This document shows positions 1 through 7,976 of a stretch of DNA of 32,947 bases, piece after piece. This DNA is from Flavobacteriales bacterium UBA5422 (lineage in GTDB: Bacteria > Bacteroidota > Bacteroidia > Flavobacteriales_D > Crocinitomicaceae), in NCBI GenBank assembly GCA_002409405.1, contig DHNG01000029.1, positions 112,195-145,141 of the forward strand. Reading direction: 5' to 3'. A program made the position numbers and the translations under genes. The notes below the pieces were generated by a model, which saw only the letters and a list, made by a program, of their open reading frames with translations, was not told where the DNA came from and did no database searches. Numbering within the stretch: the first letter of the stretch is position 1; the number at the start of each line of letters is the position of its first letter.

Positions 1-372
1 AAAAACCGTTGCTGCAGAGGTTGTTTCCTGATCCACTTTTATTACCCCTGTTCCTGAATTTCCTGCGTAAGCAGCTTCAATATTCGCCACAACGACACCA
101 GCTTGACCTAATTGGTAAACTTCGTTGAAGTTAAATATTGCAATTCCGGATGCATTTGTGGTTGTTTCAAATTCCCACAATAACGTTCCGTTACCCGGAG
201 GTGTCGGAACGGGAAAGAGTCGGACATTTGCTCCCGGTACAACTGCTCCCGCAGAATTTTTTACCGTTATTGCAGCAATTGTATCTTTCTTTTTACGACA
301 TCCCATATTGGTGATGGAAACAAAGAGCATCATCAATCCGAAAACTCCTACTTTTTTTATGGTATTTTTCAT
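1..372 (-). CDS. Small lipoprotein with carboxypeptidase-regulatory-like fold (partial, C-terminus off left edge)
   Basis: The frame opens with ATG at 372 and runs without a stop to base 1, so 124 codons are visible and the C-terminus is missing. The N-terminus is a lipoprotein signal: a hydrophobic stretch ending NMGC, with Cys25 as the lipidation residue, followed by a basic KKK run. The mature part (ITVKNSAGAVVPGANVRLF, then TTNASGIAIFNF) looks like a small extracellular beta-sandwich of the carboxypeptidase-regulatory/Ig type, where an added element is elaborated and then 'ASG' precedes a strand. It is similar in layout to the next gene upstream, 19 bp away on the same strand, so the two are probably a paralogous co-transcribed pair. 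The molecular function is unknown. Confidence that this is a gene is high; the fold call is inference. Confidence 0.8.
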   Translation of the reverse strand, partial: MKNTIKKVGVFGLMMLFVSITNMGCRKKKDTIAAITVKNSAGAVVPGANVRLFPVPTPPGNGTLLWEFETTTNASGIAIFNFNEVYQLGQAGVVVANIEAAYAGNSGTGVIKVDQETTSAATVF

Positions 373-391
373 AATCTCCTGTCCTTAAATA

Positions 392-772
392 TTATTGTGA
401 TATATGAATCGTCTCTACAGCAGTTGTGTTGACACGTGTACGGATTGTTCCTGTACCTTCAAGACCTGACTTTCTACAGATGATGTCAAACTTAGCAACA
501 GTTATACTTTTACCAACCTGATCGTAATACTCACTTAAGTTGAATTCTGCAAAACCGGAACTATTGGTGTTTAGTGTGTCCACATATTCCATGTCGGACT
601 CATTTTCTTCCACATCTGCAATAATTACAACACGGGCGTCTGTCAATAACTCATTACTGGAAGAACGAACAAAGACTTTTGCAAAACTGGGGTCTTTGTC
701 TTTACAAGATTGAGTAAAAACAACTGCTAATGAGATTGTTAAAAGAGCAAATTTACTTTTGACTGTTTTCAT
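392..772 (-). CDS. Small lipoprotein, paralogue of the neighbouring partial gene
   Basis: The product is 126 residues. It has a type II signal peptide with Cys23 (TQSC) as the lipidation site, followed by KDKDPS. The mature domain begins VFVRSSSNELLTDARVVI and later contains TNSSGFAEFNLSEYY. This 'small residue-SG-x-A-x-F-N' element also occurs in the downstream gene as TNASGIAIFNF, so the two are likely duplicates with a carboxypeptidase-regulatory-like beta-sandwich. It would be anchored in the inner or outer membrane and face the periplasm or surface; no enzymatic motif is visible. It is first in a two-gene minus-strand unit, and a good Bacteroidota-type promoter sits just upstream at 792-824. 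It is divergent from pheS. Specific function is unknown. Confidence 0.8.
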   Translation of the reverse strand: MKTVKSKFALLTISLAVVFTQSCKDKDPSFAKVFVRSSSNELLTDARVVIIADVEENESDMEYVDTLNTNSSGFAEFNLSEYYDQVGKSITVAKFDIICRKSGLEGTGTIRTRVNTTAVETIHISQ

Positions 773-791
773 CGTATATTTATCAAGCGCA

Positions 792-824
792 TAAAGTTAA
801 CCTATTTTCCGTGACTTCAACAAA
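792..824 (-). promoter_or_regulatory. Putative Bacteroidota sigma-A promoter for the lipoprotein pair
   Basis: On the minus strand there is TTTG (complement of 821-824), 21 bases of spacer, then TAACTTTA (complement of 792-799). This approximates the -33 TTTG / -7 TAnnTTTG pattern known for Bacteroidota housekeeping promoters. The -7 box lies about 20 bp upstream of the ATG at 772. Sequence match only. Confidence 0.45.
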
Positions 825-977
825 AATTGATTAGATATTTCTTAACTTCGTATCCAAAATCGTTTTATAGTAGCCTCTGACATAGAAACTGCAATTATAG
901 ATAAAAGTTACGGTTTTAAGAACCAAACTGAATATTTAACGCATTTCATTGAGCAAAGGTTGGATTAAATTGAACAA

Positions 978-2000
978 ATGAAGGAAAAAATAGATACGCT
1001 TTGGGAAGAGATTCAATCCGGAAATGTTTCCAATCTACAAGAGCTGGAGGCGTTTCGAATTAAGTATTTGGGATCAAAAGGTGTTGTAAAAGAACTGTTT
1101 GGTGAATTGAAAAATGTACCCAACGATCAGAAAAAAGAGGTTGGTCAATTGTTGAACACATTCAGAATGCAGACGGAAGGATTTTACGAGGCTTGCAAAG
1201 AGCGTTTGTCTGCTGCATCTGCAGAGCACTCAAAACTGGATTATTCCCGTCCCGGAAATGCGGAGCCTGTTGGTTCACGACATCCGTTATCACTGGTGAG
1301 AAGCGAAATCATCGATATTTTTTCCCGTATTGGATATACCGTTTCAGAAGGACCGGAAATTGAAGATGACTGGCACAATTTCTCTGCTTTGAATTTTCCG
1401 CCGGAACACCCGGCAAGAGATATGCAGGACACTTTTTTTGTTGAAAAAGGAGAGCAGGAAATGGCATTGCGGACCCATACCAGTTCTGTTCAGGTGCGGG
1501 TGATGGAAAATTCAACACCTCCGATCCGTACGATTTCTCCGGGCAGGGTATACCGGAATGAAGCGATTTCAGCACGCGCGCACTGCTTTTTTCACCAGGT
1601 AGAAGGATTGTATATTGACAAAAATGTATCCTTTGCAGATCTCAAGCAAACCTTGCTGTATTTTGCAAAAGAACTGTTTGGTGAAAGTGCGGTAATCCGT
1701 ATGCGACCTTCTTATTTCCCGTTTACAGAGCCAAGTGCAGAAGTAGATGTTTCCTGCACAATTTGTAATTCCAAAGGATGCAACGTATGTAAATATACCG
1801 GATGGTTAGAAATCCTGGGATGTGGGATGGTTGACCCGAATGTACTGGAGGCATCCGGAATCGATTCGACGGTCTATTCAGGTTTCGCCTTCGGAATGGG
1901 TATTGAACGGATTTCACAATTGAAATATAAGGTAAACGACCTGCGGTTGTACTCGGAGAATGATGTTCGTTTTCTTCGCCAGTTTACCTCCGAATTTTAA
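978..2000 (+). CDS. pheS: Phenylalanine--tRNA ligase alpha subunit
   Basis: PheS is the catalytic subunit of the cytosolic alpha2beta2 phenylalanyl-tRNA synthetase, which charges tRNA-Phe with phenylalanine using ATP. The 340 residues match the usual bacterial length. An N-terminal coiled-coil tRNA-binding region (about 1-90) precedes the class II core. Visible signatures are SRHPLSLV, GPEIEDDWHNF, motif 2 around RVYRNEAISARAHCFFHQVEG and motif 3 GFAFGMGIERI near the C-terminus. A four-cysteine insert (CTIC...CNVC, about residues 259-273) just before GWLEILGCGMV is, as far as I recall, normal for Bacteroidota PheS. pheT is not adjacent, which is also usual in this phylum. The gene is followed at 11 bp by the YtxJ-like gene and probably heads that operon. 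A TAACTTCG element at 843-850 is a possible distant promoter, but with no convincing -33 box. Confidence 0.97.
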   Translation: MKEKIDTLWEEIQSGNVSNLQELEAFRIKYLGSKGVVKELFGELKNVPNDQKKEVGQLLNTFRMQTEGFYEACKERLSAASAEHSKLDYSRPGNAEPVGSRHPLSLVRSEIIDIFSRIGYTVSEGPEIEDDWHNFSALNFPPEHPARDMQDTFFVEKGEQEMALRTHTSSVQVRVMENSTPPIRTISPGRVYRNEAISARAHCFFHQVEGLYIDKNVSFADLKQTLLYFAKELFGESAVIRMRPSYFPFTEPSAEVDVSCTICNSKGCNVCKYTGWLEILGCGMVDPNVLEASGIDSTVYSGFAFGMGIERISQLKYKVNDLRLYSENDVRFLRQFTSEF

Positions 2001-2011
2001 AGCTAATTAAT

Positions 2012-2380
2012 ATGGGTTTTTTCTCTCGTTCCTCCGCTGAAGTATTCCCTTGGGAAGCATTAACAAGTGAAGAGCAGCTTCAGGACGCACTCAATAACAA
2101 TACAGAAGCTGTATTTCTTTTTAAGCACAGCACACGGTGTAATATCTCTTCGATGGCGAAGAGCAGGTTTGAACGGGAGTGGAAAACACCTGACTTTCCG
2201 TTTCGGTTATTGTACCTTGATTTATTGAATTACAGACCTGTTTCCAGTAAAATTGAAGAGTTGACCGGAGTCCGGCACGAGTCCCCGCAACTGATCGTAG
2301 TAAAGGACGGAGAAGTGAAATACCACAAGAGCCACAATGCAATTTCCGCGGTGGAAAGTATTGAAGCAGTAACTAATTAA
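2012..2380 (+). CDS. ytxJ: Bacillithiol-system redox protein YtxJ-like (monothiol thioredoxin fold)
   Basis: The 122-residue cytosolic protein matches the YtxJ family: PWEALTSEEQL near the N-terminus, then FLFKHSTRCNISSMAKSRFE, with the single conserved cysteine Cys43 in the TRCxIS motif. The C-terminal part, HESPQLIVVKDGEVKYHKSH, contains the cis-proline segment of the thioredoxin fold. YtxJ proteins are proposed monothiol bacilliredoxins acting on bacillithiol mixed disulfides; that role is family knowledge and this protein has no second active-site cysteine. It lies 11 bp after pheS and 12 bp before the cyclotransferase gene, so co-transcription is likely although no functional link is obvious. 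If correct, the organism should make bacillithiol (bshA/B/C elsewhere). Confidence 0.87.
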   Translation: MGFFSRSSAEVFPWEALTSEEQLQDALNNNTEAVFLFKHSTRCNISSMAKSRFEREWKTPDFPFRLLYLDLLNYRPVSSKIEELTGVRHESPQLIVVKDGEVKYHKSHNAISAVESIEAVTN

Positions 2381-2392
2381 ACTCACATAGAA

Positions 2393-3493
2393 ATGCATTT
2401 TACATTCAGCAATTTCAAATACTACCGTTTTATTTATCTGATCGCTTTCTCGTTGGTGTTAATACTGGGAGCATGTGGAGATGAACCGGAAGATTTTGCA
2501 AAATTCACATTCAAAGAAAACCTGGGTGTCCCCTATAATTCCGAAGCAGAAGTTGAAATAGAGCCACTTGTTGATGGGTTGAAACTGATTGAACTGCAGA
2601 TCGGAGACAGTATTGTTTCCAAATGGAGCAATCCTGGTATGAGCAAGGTGAAATATATGCTGAAAAGTACAGATTTCGGGATCGGAGCGAAAAAAATAGT
2701 ACTGATTGCACACAACCAAAGTGGAGAGCAATTCAAAGATGAACGGACCGTGCGTGTACTTTCAGACTTGCAGCCGGAATTGTGGGCGTATGAAGTAGTG
2801 TCAACCTTCCCGCACAACATTGCGAATTTTACCCAGGGATTTGAATTTAGTGGAGACCAGTTGTATGAAAGTACAGGACAACAGGGAGAAAGTAAAATTG
2901 CAAAAATAGACATTCCGACCGGAAACGACCTTTCCAAGATCGGGCTGGATGCAACTCATTTCGGAGAGGGAATCACGATTTTCGGCGACACGATTTACCA
3001 GTTGACCTGGAAGACAAACAAATGCTTTTTGTACGATAAAAATACATTGCAGATTTTGCCGAAAGAATTTACATATCAAGGAGAAGGATGGGGATTGTGT
3101 AACGATGGAAAATACCTCATTATGTCAGACGGAACAGAACGCCTGACATTCCGTGACCCCAAGACATTTGCGGTTGTAAAAACCATTGAAGTGTATACAC
3201 ATGAGCAGCCGGTTACCCGCTTAAATGAACTTGAATACATTGATGGATTAATTTATGCAAATATCTGGATGACCAATAACATTGCAGCAATTGAACCCGA
3301 AACAGGGCGTGTGATTGGTGTGATTGACGGTGCGAACCTGGTCACGATGGGGCGTGGGAAAATAGGTGATGTGTTTAACGGAATTGCTTACAATAAGGCA
3401 CAGGATGCGATGTATGTAACCGGTAAAAACTGGGAAAAAACGATTAAAATCAAACTGAAAAACAAGTATGAAAAAGCAATTGCCAGCAATTAA
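2393..3493 (+). CDS. Glutaminyl-peptide cyclotransferase (five-bladed propeller type), lipoprotein
   Basis: The 366-residue product has a lipoprotein signal (LVLILGAC, Cys28) followed by the acidic run GDEPED, which resembles surface-export signals described for Bacteroidota lipoproteins, so surface display is possible (inference). After a roughly 110-residue N-terminal Ig-like region, the sequence enters the glutamine cyclotransferase domain: WAYEVVSTFPHN, FTQGFEFSGDQLYESTGQQGES, FGEGITIFGDTIYQLTWK, GWGLCNDGKYLIMSDGTERL and LNELEYIDGLIYANIW. This family (papaya-type QC) converts N-terminal glutamine of peptides to pyroglutamate. In this phylum many T9SS cargo proteins carry N-terminal pyroglutamate after signal cleavage, so the enzyme may process secreted proteins; mature N-termini such as Q after the signal peptides of several proteins here fit. 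It ends the pheS-ytxJ run. Confidence 0.9.
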   Translation: MHFTFSNFKYYRFIYLIAFSLVLILGACGDEPEDFAKFTFKENLGVPYNSEAEVEIEPLVDGLKLIELQIGDSIVSKWSNPGMSKVKYMLKSTDFGIGAKKIVLIAHNQSGEQFKDERTVRVLSDLQPELWAYEVVSTFPHNIANFTQGFEFSGDQLYESTGQQGESKIAKIDIPTGNDLSKIGLDATHFGEGITIFGDTIYQLTWKTNKCFLYDKNTLQILPKEFTYQGEGWGLCNDGKYLIMSDGTERLTFRDPKTFAVVKTIEVYTHEQPVTRLNELEYIDGLIYANIWMTNNIAAIEPETGRVIGVIDGANLVTMGRGKIGDVFNGIAYNKAQDAMYVTGKNWEKTIKIKLKNKYEKAIASN

Positions 3494-3497
3494 TGTG

Positions 3498-3526
3498 TTG
3501 GGAGTATTACTTTTTTATTAATTTTA
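3498..3526 (+). promoter_or_regulatory. Putative promoter for the secreted hydrolase
   Basis: TTG at 3498-3500, an 18-base spacer and TAATTTTA at 3519-3526 resemble the Bacteroidota -33/-7 pattern. It lies about 30 bp before the ATG at 3555, between two same-strand genes, so the hydrolase may have its own promoter rather than rely on read-through. Confidence 0.4.
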
Positions 3527-3554
3527 GTCGAACTTTTTTAGATTTTATAAACTT

Positions 3555-4772
3555 ATGAAAAAACTAGTACTCTTTATCGGGCTTGCTACGGCCTGGGGTA
3601 ACGTTTCTGTTGCTCAGGATTGTACCGGGAATCGGTATCACCAGCCCATCTTCACCAATACAGTTGCTGTTCCAAACGTACAGTATGGTTCCAACTTAGC
3701 GCAGGATGAAACAACACCCGTTAATTTATTTCTGGATATTTACTACCCGGATGGTGACACGGATACAGATCGTCCGTTGGTGCTACTGGCACATGGAGGT
3801 TCGTTTATCGGAGGAAATAAGACCGATTTAGCAGTTCAGTGCCAAACACTGGCAAAAATGGGGTATGTAGCAGCAACGATACAGTACCGTTTGTTAAGTA
3901 TTTCACCGGCTGTTATTTCCAATCCGGGACTTGAGTTTCAGAAAGAAGTAGTGCGTGCAGTACATGACATGCGTGCAGCAGTCCGTTTCTTCAGAAAATC
4001 GGTTGCAGATGACGGAAATCCATACGGGATCAATCCGGATATTATTATTGTAGGAGGATTTTCCGCAGGAGCTATTCTTGCGAATCATGCGACCTACTTT
4101 GACGCAGAATCAAAAATACCTACAGACCTGATTGCATACGTTGCTGCGCAAGGTGGAATGGAAGGAAATTCAGGAAACAGTGGATTCAACAGTGTGCCTC
4201 AAATGGCATTGAGCTGGTGTGGAGCGATCGCAGATACGACATGGATTGAGGCAGGTGACCAGCCTTATGTAGGAATACACAACCTGGGAGACAACGTTGT
4301 TCCGAACTTATCCGGTCAGCCGAATATCGGTGTGTCTATTCCGGTAACGCTGTATGGAGATTCCCTGATGTATATCCGTACATTAAATGTAGGTGTGACT
4401 AGCGATTACATGAGTGTGCCGGGGAACGGACACTGTGATTTTCCTGCAAATAGCGGAGAATTTATTACCAATTTTATGTACGAGCAGTTATGTGTGCAGG
4501 GACTTTCGCTGGCATCACATCCTGAAACGGTGCTGTTCTCTATTTATCCGAATCCTGCGGAAGAATCATTTTACATTGATGTGCCTGCAAACGAGTGGGA
4601 GTGGAATGTGTCCGTTATCAACATGTTGGGACAAGTAATTGCGACGGAACAAATGACGTCCGGTGAAAATCGAATCCAGGTGCGTTCTTCGGAATTTCAA
4701 CCTGGGATTTACATGGTGAAATTAAATGCTCCGGACGGAAAAGAAGCAATGAAAAAAGTAGTAATCAGATAA
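3555..4772 (+). CDS. Secreted alpha/beta hydrolase (esterase/lipase-like) with type A T9SS sorting domain
   Basis: The 405-residue protein starts with a Sec signal peptide (cleavage near SVAQD). The body is an alpha/beta hydrolase of the carboxylesterase/lipase type. It has an oxyanion motif HGG at residues 80-82 in LLAHGGSFIGG, the nucleophile elbow GFSAG with Ser170, a likely acid Asp246 in NLGDNVVP and a likely catalytic His293 in GNGHCDF. The last roughly 75 residues (FSIYPNPAEESFYI ... GIYMVKL ... KKVVIR) are a typical type A T9SS C-terminal domain, so the enzyme should be exported across the outer membrane and either released or attached through A-LPS. Substrate is unknown; the catalytic residue assignments are inferred from motif spacing. 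A terminator hairpin follows at 4801. Confidence 0.88.
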   Translation: MKKLVLFIGLATAWGNVSVAQDCTGNRYHQPIFTNTVAVPNVQYGSNLAQDETTPVNLFLDIYYPDGDTDTDRPLVLLAHGGSFIGGNKTDLAVQCQTLAKMGYVAATIQYRLLSISPAVISNPGLEFQKEVVRAVHDMRAAVRFFRKSVADDGNPYGINPDIIIVGGFSAGAILANHATYFDAESKIPTDLIAYVAAQGGMEGNSGNSGFNSVPQMALSWCGAIADTTWIEAGDQPYVGIHNLGDNVVPNLSGQPNIGVSIPVTLYGDSLMYIRTLNVGVTSDYMSVPGNGHCDFPANSGEFITNFMYEQLCVQGLSLASHPETVLFSIYPNPAEESFYIDVPANEWEWNVSVINMLGQVIATEQMTSGENRIQVRSSEFQPGIYMVKLNAPDGKEAMKKVVIR

Positions 4773-4800
4773 AACTTCTGAATAGATGGATACATCCAGG

Positions 4801-4830
4801 CTGCCGGCACGAATGTGTCGGCAGTTTTTG
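4801..4830 (+). terminator. Intrinsic terminator after the secreted hydrolase
   Basis: A 10-bp stem, CTGCCGGCAC paired with GTGTCGGCAG (one G-T pair), encloses the tetraloop GAAT and is followed directly by five T residues. It ends the transcription unit of the hydrolase before the DUF4293 gene. Confidence 0.8.
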
Positions 4831-4860
4831 TTTCTGTTTCTTCGAAATTAGCTACCTTCG
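4828..4860 (+). promoter_or_regulatory. Putative promoter for the DUF4293 gene
   Basis: TTTTTG ends at 4830, then a 22-base spacer leads to TACCTTCG at 4853-4860, a variant of the TAnnTTTG -7 box that recurs in this window (TATCTTCG before hutI). The ATG lies 16 bp further on. The -33 part overlaps the T-tract of the preceding terminator. Confidence 0.4.
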
Positions 4861-4876
4861 CAAAAAATAAATTAAC

Positions 4877-5356
4877 ATGATACAACGTGTACAATCACTT
4901 TATTTATTAGGAGCTATTACCATGCTTGTAATTGTCAGCTTTTGGGGAGATTTCTTCGACTATATGACAGATGAAGCCTTTTTTCGATTCAATGCTTTCG
5001 GTATTTCCAAATATACATTAGACGGAAAAGAATTGATCGAACAAACATCACTACCTGTTTATAGTGTAACATTACTTCTTGCGTTGTTTGCGCTGTTTGT
5101 CTTGTTTAGCTATAAGAAACTCAACAAGCAATTTGCGTATTCTAAATTATTGTGGGGATTGTACTTGCTGGTATTGGTTGGTATTGTTGTCTGGAATTAT
5201 TTCATCGCACCCGGACAAGTTACAGGAAAAGTTATTCAAAGTAATTACTCCCATAGCTTTTACCTGTTGGTGATTGGACTTCCGTTGGCACACCTGGCGC
5301 ATATGGGGATTCGAAAGGACAAAAAGACAATCGATTCATTGAATAGACTTCGTTAA
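4877..5356 (+). CDS. DUF4293 family integral membrane protein
   Basis: The 159-residue protein begins MIQRVQSLYLLGAI, the typical start of the DUF4293 family found in Bacteroidota. Four hydrophobic segments are visible, around residues 7-23, 58-78, 92-112 and 122-142, with the segment FFDYMTDEAFFRFNAFGIS between the first and second facing one side and a basic tail (GIRKDKKTIDSLNRLR) likely cytoplasmic. The function of the family is unknown. It stands between a terminator and the ABC-F gene; the 45-bp gap to the latter is short enough for co-transcription. The assignment rests on overall pattern and N-terminal motif, so the family name is fairly sure and any role is not. Confidence 0.78.
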   Translation: MIQRVQSLYLLGAITMLVIVSFWGDFFDYMTDEAFFRFNAFGISKYTLDGKELIEQTSLPVYSVTLLLALFALFVLFSYKKLNKQFAYSKLLWGLYLLVLVGIVVWNYFIAPGQVTGKVIQSNYSHSFYLLVIGLPLAHLAHMGIRKDKKTIDSLNRLR

Positions 5357-5401
5357 TTGATTCCGAATTATTTTCACATTTAATTTCTTTTAACGATACA
5401 C

Positions 5402-7276
5402 ATGAATTTTCTTTCAGTTGAGAATATCACCAAATCATTTGGAGACCGGATTATTTTTCAAGACATTACATTTGGCATTGACCAAGGACAAAAAGTAGCT
5501 ATTGTTGCTAAAAACGGTGCCGGAAAAACAACCTTGTTGCGCTGCCTGACAGGTCTGGATACACTGGACGAAGGCCGGGTAGTTTTTCGCAATGACATCC
5601 GCATGGTATTTATGGGGCAAAGTGAAGACCTGAATCCGGAACACACAATTCTGGAAGAAGTATTTTCGCATGATTTGCCGGAATTGCGTGCAATTAAAGC
5701 ATACAACCAAGCTGCTTCAACCAATGATGAAGAAGCTGTCCAAAAAGCATTTGAGCAGATTTCCGAACTGAATGCCTGGGATGTAGAAGTACGTGTTTCC
5801 CAAATTTTATCAGTGTTAAAACTGGATCATACGGATATGTTGATTCAAAACTTGTCGGGAGGACAAAAAAAACGTGTTGCACTGGCAAAAGTATTGATTG
5901 CAGAACCTGATTTTCTGATTCTGGATGAGCCGACTAACCACCTGGATTTGGATATGATTGAATGGTTGGAGGATTATCTTTCCAAATCGAAGTCAACCAT
6001 CCTGATGGTGACACACGACCGTTATTTTCTGGAGGTCATCTGTGATACAATCCTGGAATTAGACAATAAAACCCTCTACCGCTACAAAGGAAACTTCTCG
6101 TATTTCCTGGAAAAAAAAGCAGAGCGGGAAGAACAATTCGAATCGACGGTTGAGAAGGCGAAGAACCAGTTTCGAAAAGAACTGGAATGGATGCGTCGCC
6201 AGCCAAAAGCACGAGGAACAAAGCAAAAAGCGAGAATTGAAGCATTCCACGATACCAAAAAAACAGCACATCAGCGCCTGGACAAAGATGAAATTGACAT
6301 CCCGGTAAAAATGGAGCGACTGGGAACGAAAATCCTGGAGCTTCACCGGTTAGGAAAAGCATTTGGAGACAAAAAAATTCTCAACGATTTCTCGTATATT
6401 TTTAAGCGTCAGGAACGTGTGGGAATTGTCGGGAACAACGGAACAGGAAAGTCAACGTTTCTAAACATGATTCTCGAAAAAGAACCGGTTGACAAAGGAA
6501 AAGTTGTTGTTGGAGAAACAGTCGTGTTCGGTTATTACAACCAGGAACAATTGGTTGCAGCTGATGATCAAAAAGTGATCGATGTCATCCGGGATGTGGC
6601 AGAGTTTATTCCATTGGAGAAAGGACGACAGTTATCTGCTGCACATTTCCTCGAAAAGTTCTTGTTTCCACGCGACATGCATTACAACTTCGTACACAAG
6701 TTGAGCGGGGGAGAGAAACGGCGCCTCAAATTGATGACCGTGTTAATGAAAAATCCGAACTTCCTCATTCTCGATGAGCCGACCAATGACCTCGATATCT
6801 TTGTAATGGCTGTGTTGGAAGAATACCTGCGTTCATTTGAAGGATGTTTGATCGTTGTTTCCCACGACCGGTATTTTATGGACAAAATGGTTGATCATTT
6901 ATTTGTCTTTGAAGGGGCAGGGGAAGTGAAAGACATCATTGGAAATTATTCGGATTACCGGAAACAGCAAAAACAAATCGCTTCGGCTGAACGGCAGGAA
7001 GAAAAAAAGGCAGCAGAAGAAACAGTTGTTGAAGTTGCTCTTGCAGTTGAATCGAAAGACAAGAAAAAGCTATCTTACAAGGAGCAAAAGGAATATGAAT
7101 CCCTGGAAGCGGAAATTGAGCAACTGGAAGCAAAAAAAGAAGAGTTGGCAATTACGTTATCCGCTGCTGATAGTTCCAATGAAGCAATTATGAAAGCAGG
7201 AGATGAACTGGCAAAGGTTGTTGCGGAACTGGATGATAAAACCAATCGCTGGTTGGAATTGTCAGAATTTGTTTAA
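5402..7276 (+). CDS. uup: ABC-F family ATPase, Uup-like
   Basis: The 624 residues contain two ABC domains on one chain and no membrane segments, which defines the ABC-F class of ribosome-associated or DNA-structure-associated ATPases. Domain 1 has the Walker A AKNGAGKTT (about residue 36), LSGGQKKR (about 152) and LILDEPTNHLD (about 172). A charged linker rich in Arg/Lys (about 235-300) includes WMRRQPKARGTKQKARIEA, a Uup/EttA-type P-site tRNA interaction motif region. Domain 2 has GNNGTGKST (about 344), LSGGEKRR (about 434) and LILDEPTNDLD (about 455). A C-terminal coiled coil (about 530-624, rich in E/K/A) matches the Uup C-terminal domain. The stop lies 7 bp from the convergent stop of the LytTR regulator. 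Uup is favoured over EttA because of the C-terminal extension. Confidence 0.92.
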   Translation: MNFLSVENITKSFGDRIIFQDITFGIDQGQKVAIVAKNGAGKTTLLRCLTGLDTLDEGRVVFRNDIRMVFMGQSEDLNPEHTILEEVFSHDLPELRAIKAYNQAASTNDEEAVQKAFEQISELNAWDVEVRVSQILSVLKLDHTDMLIQNLSGGQKKRVALAKVLIAEPDFLILDEPTNHLDLDMIEWLEDYLSKSKSTILMVTHDRYFLEVICDTILELDNKTLYRYKGNFSYFLEKKAEREEQFESTVEKAKNQFRKELEWMRRQPKARGTKQKARIEAFHDTKKTAHQRLDKDEIDIPVKMERLGTKILELHRLGKAFGDKKILNDFSYIFKRQERVGIVGNNGTGKSTFLNMILEKEPVDKGKVVVGETVVFGYYNQEQLVAADDQKVIDVIRDVAEFIPLEKGRQLSAAHFLEKFLFPRDMHYNFVHKLSGGEKRRLKLMTVLMKNPNFLILDEPTNDLDIFVMAVLEEYLRSFEGCLIVVSHDRYFMDKMVDHLFVFEGAGEVKDIIGNYSDYRKQQKQIASAERQEEKKAAEETVVEVALAVESKDKKKLSYKEQKEYESLEAEIEQLEAKKEELAITLSAADSSNEAIMKAGDELAKVVAELDDKTNRWLELSEFV

Positions 7277-7283
7277 GCTTGAT

Positions 7284-7976
7284 TCATCCCTGGATCAGAG
7301 TCATAAAATCATTTAACTTTCGCTGAGAGACTGGAATTTCGTCACCGTTTGACAGGATAAGTGTTCCGCTTCTTCCTTTTACTAATCGGGTAATGTGTTT
7401 GGCATTTACCAGAAATGAGTTGTGAGAACGGAGAAAACCGGATTGCGTCAGCAGTTGTTCGTAATGGCCAATACTTTTCGATGAGAGGTAATGCTCATTT
7501 TTAGTAATGATGTGCGAATAAGCCCCCTCAGATTTCAGGTAAAGGATCTGGGAAATGTTGAGTGGAACTTGCATGTTTTTATGTGAAACAAGGATTGTGG
7601 AAATGATTTTCTTCCGTTTAATCCGTTCCAGTACAAGGTCCATTCCCTTTTTAAACTCCCGGTCGTGAATTGGTTTCAACAGGTAATAAGAAGCATTGTT
7701 GTTGAGCGCTTCCATTGCATATTCTTTGTAAGCAGTAATAAAAATGGTTTCAAACCCGGGCTCCTTCAACGACTCAATGATTTCAATTCCGGTCCCTCCC
7801 TTTATCTGTACATCCAGAAACAACAAATCAATTTCTTTGCTGTGAATGTGCTCAAAGGCATCCGGCTTATTGTCATAGATTCCTTCGATACTGCATTCGG
7901 GGTAAAACGCAGCAAGTTTCTTTGCAAGGATGGTCTGTCCTGCAATTTCATCTTCAACGATCAGGCACTTTATCAT
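7284..7976 (-). CDS. LytTR-family response regulator
   Basis: The 230-residue cytosolic regulator has an N-terminal receiver domain (1-120) with acidic pocket E8-D9, phosphoacceptor Asp55 in LLFLDVQI, the conserved Thr/Ala in FITAYKEYA and Lys in LLKPI. A LytTR DNA-binding domain follows (about 130-228), with ILYLKSEGAYSHIIT, GFLRSHNSFLVNAKHITRL and GDEIPVSQRKL. It would bind paired imperfect direct repeats in target promoters. Its start overlaps the end of the propeller histidine kinase by 23 nt, so the two are translationally coupled and form a cognate pair. Targets are not known; the adhesin locus nearby is a candidate by position only. Confidence 0.93.
   Translation of the reverse strand: MIKCLIVEDEIAGQTILAKKLAAFYPECSIEGIYDNKPDAFEHIHSKEIDLLFLDVQIKGGTGIEIIESLKEPGFETIFITAYKEYAMEALNNNASYYLLKPIHDREFKKGMDLVLERIKRKKIISTILVSHKNMQVPLNISQILYLKSEGAYSHIITKNEHYLSSKSIGHYEQLLTQSGFLRSHNSFLVNAKHITRLVKGRSGTLILSNGDEIPVSQRKLNDFMTLIQG

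Noticed and set aside
125..388. Plus-strand open frame at the left edge
   Set aside because: The opposite strand encodes a convincing lipoprotein with signal peptide and Cys; the plus-strand peptide has no features.
843..850. TAACTTCG as the pheS promoter
   Set aside because: It matches a -7 box but is about 128 bp from the ATG and lacks a -33 element at proper spacing, so it is mentioned only as a possibility in the pheS entry.
1755..1797. Cysteine cluster in PheS as a novel zinc insertion
   Set aside because: As far as I recall, a similar insert is common in PheS of this phylum, so it is probably not unusual.
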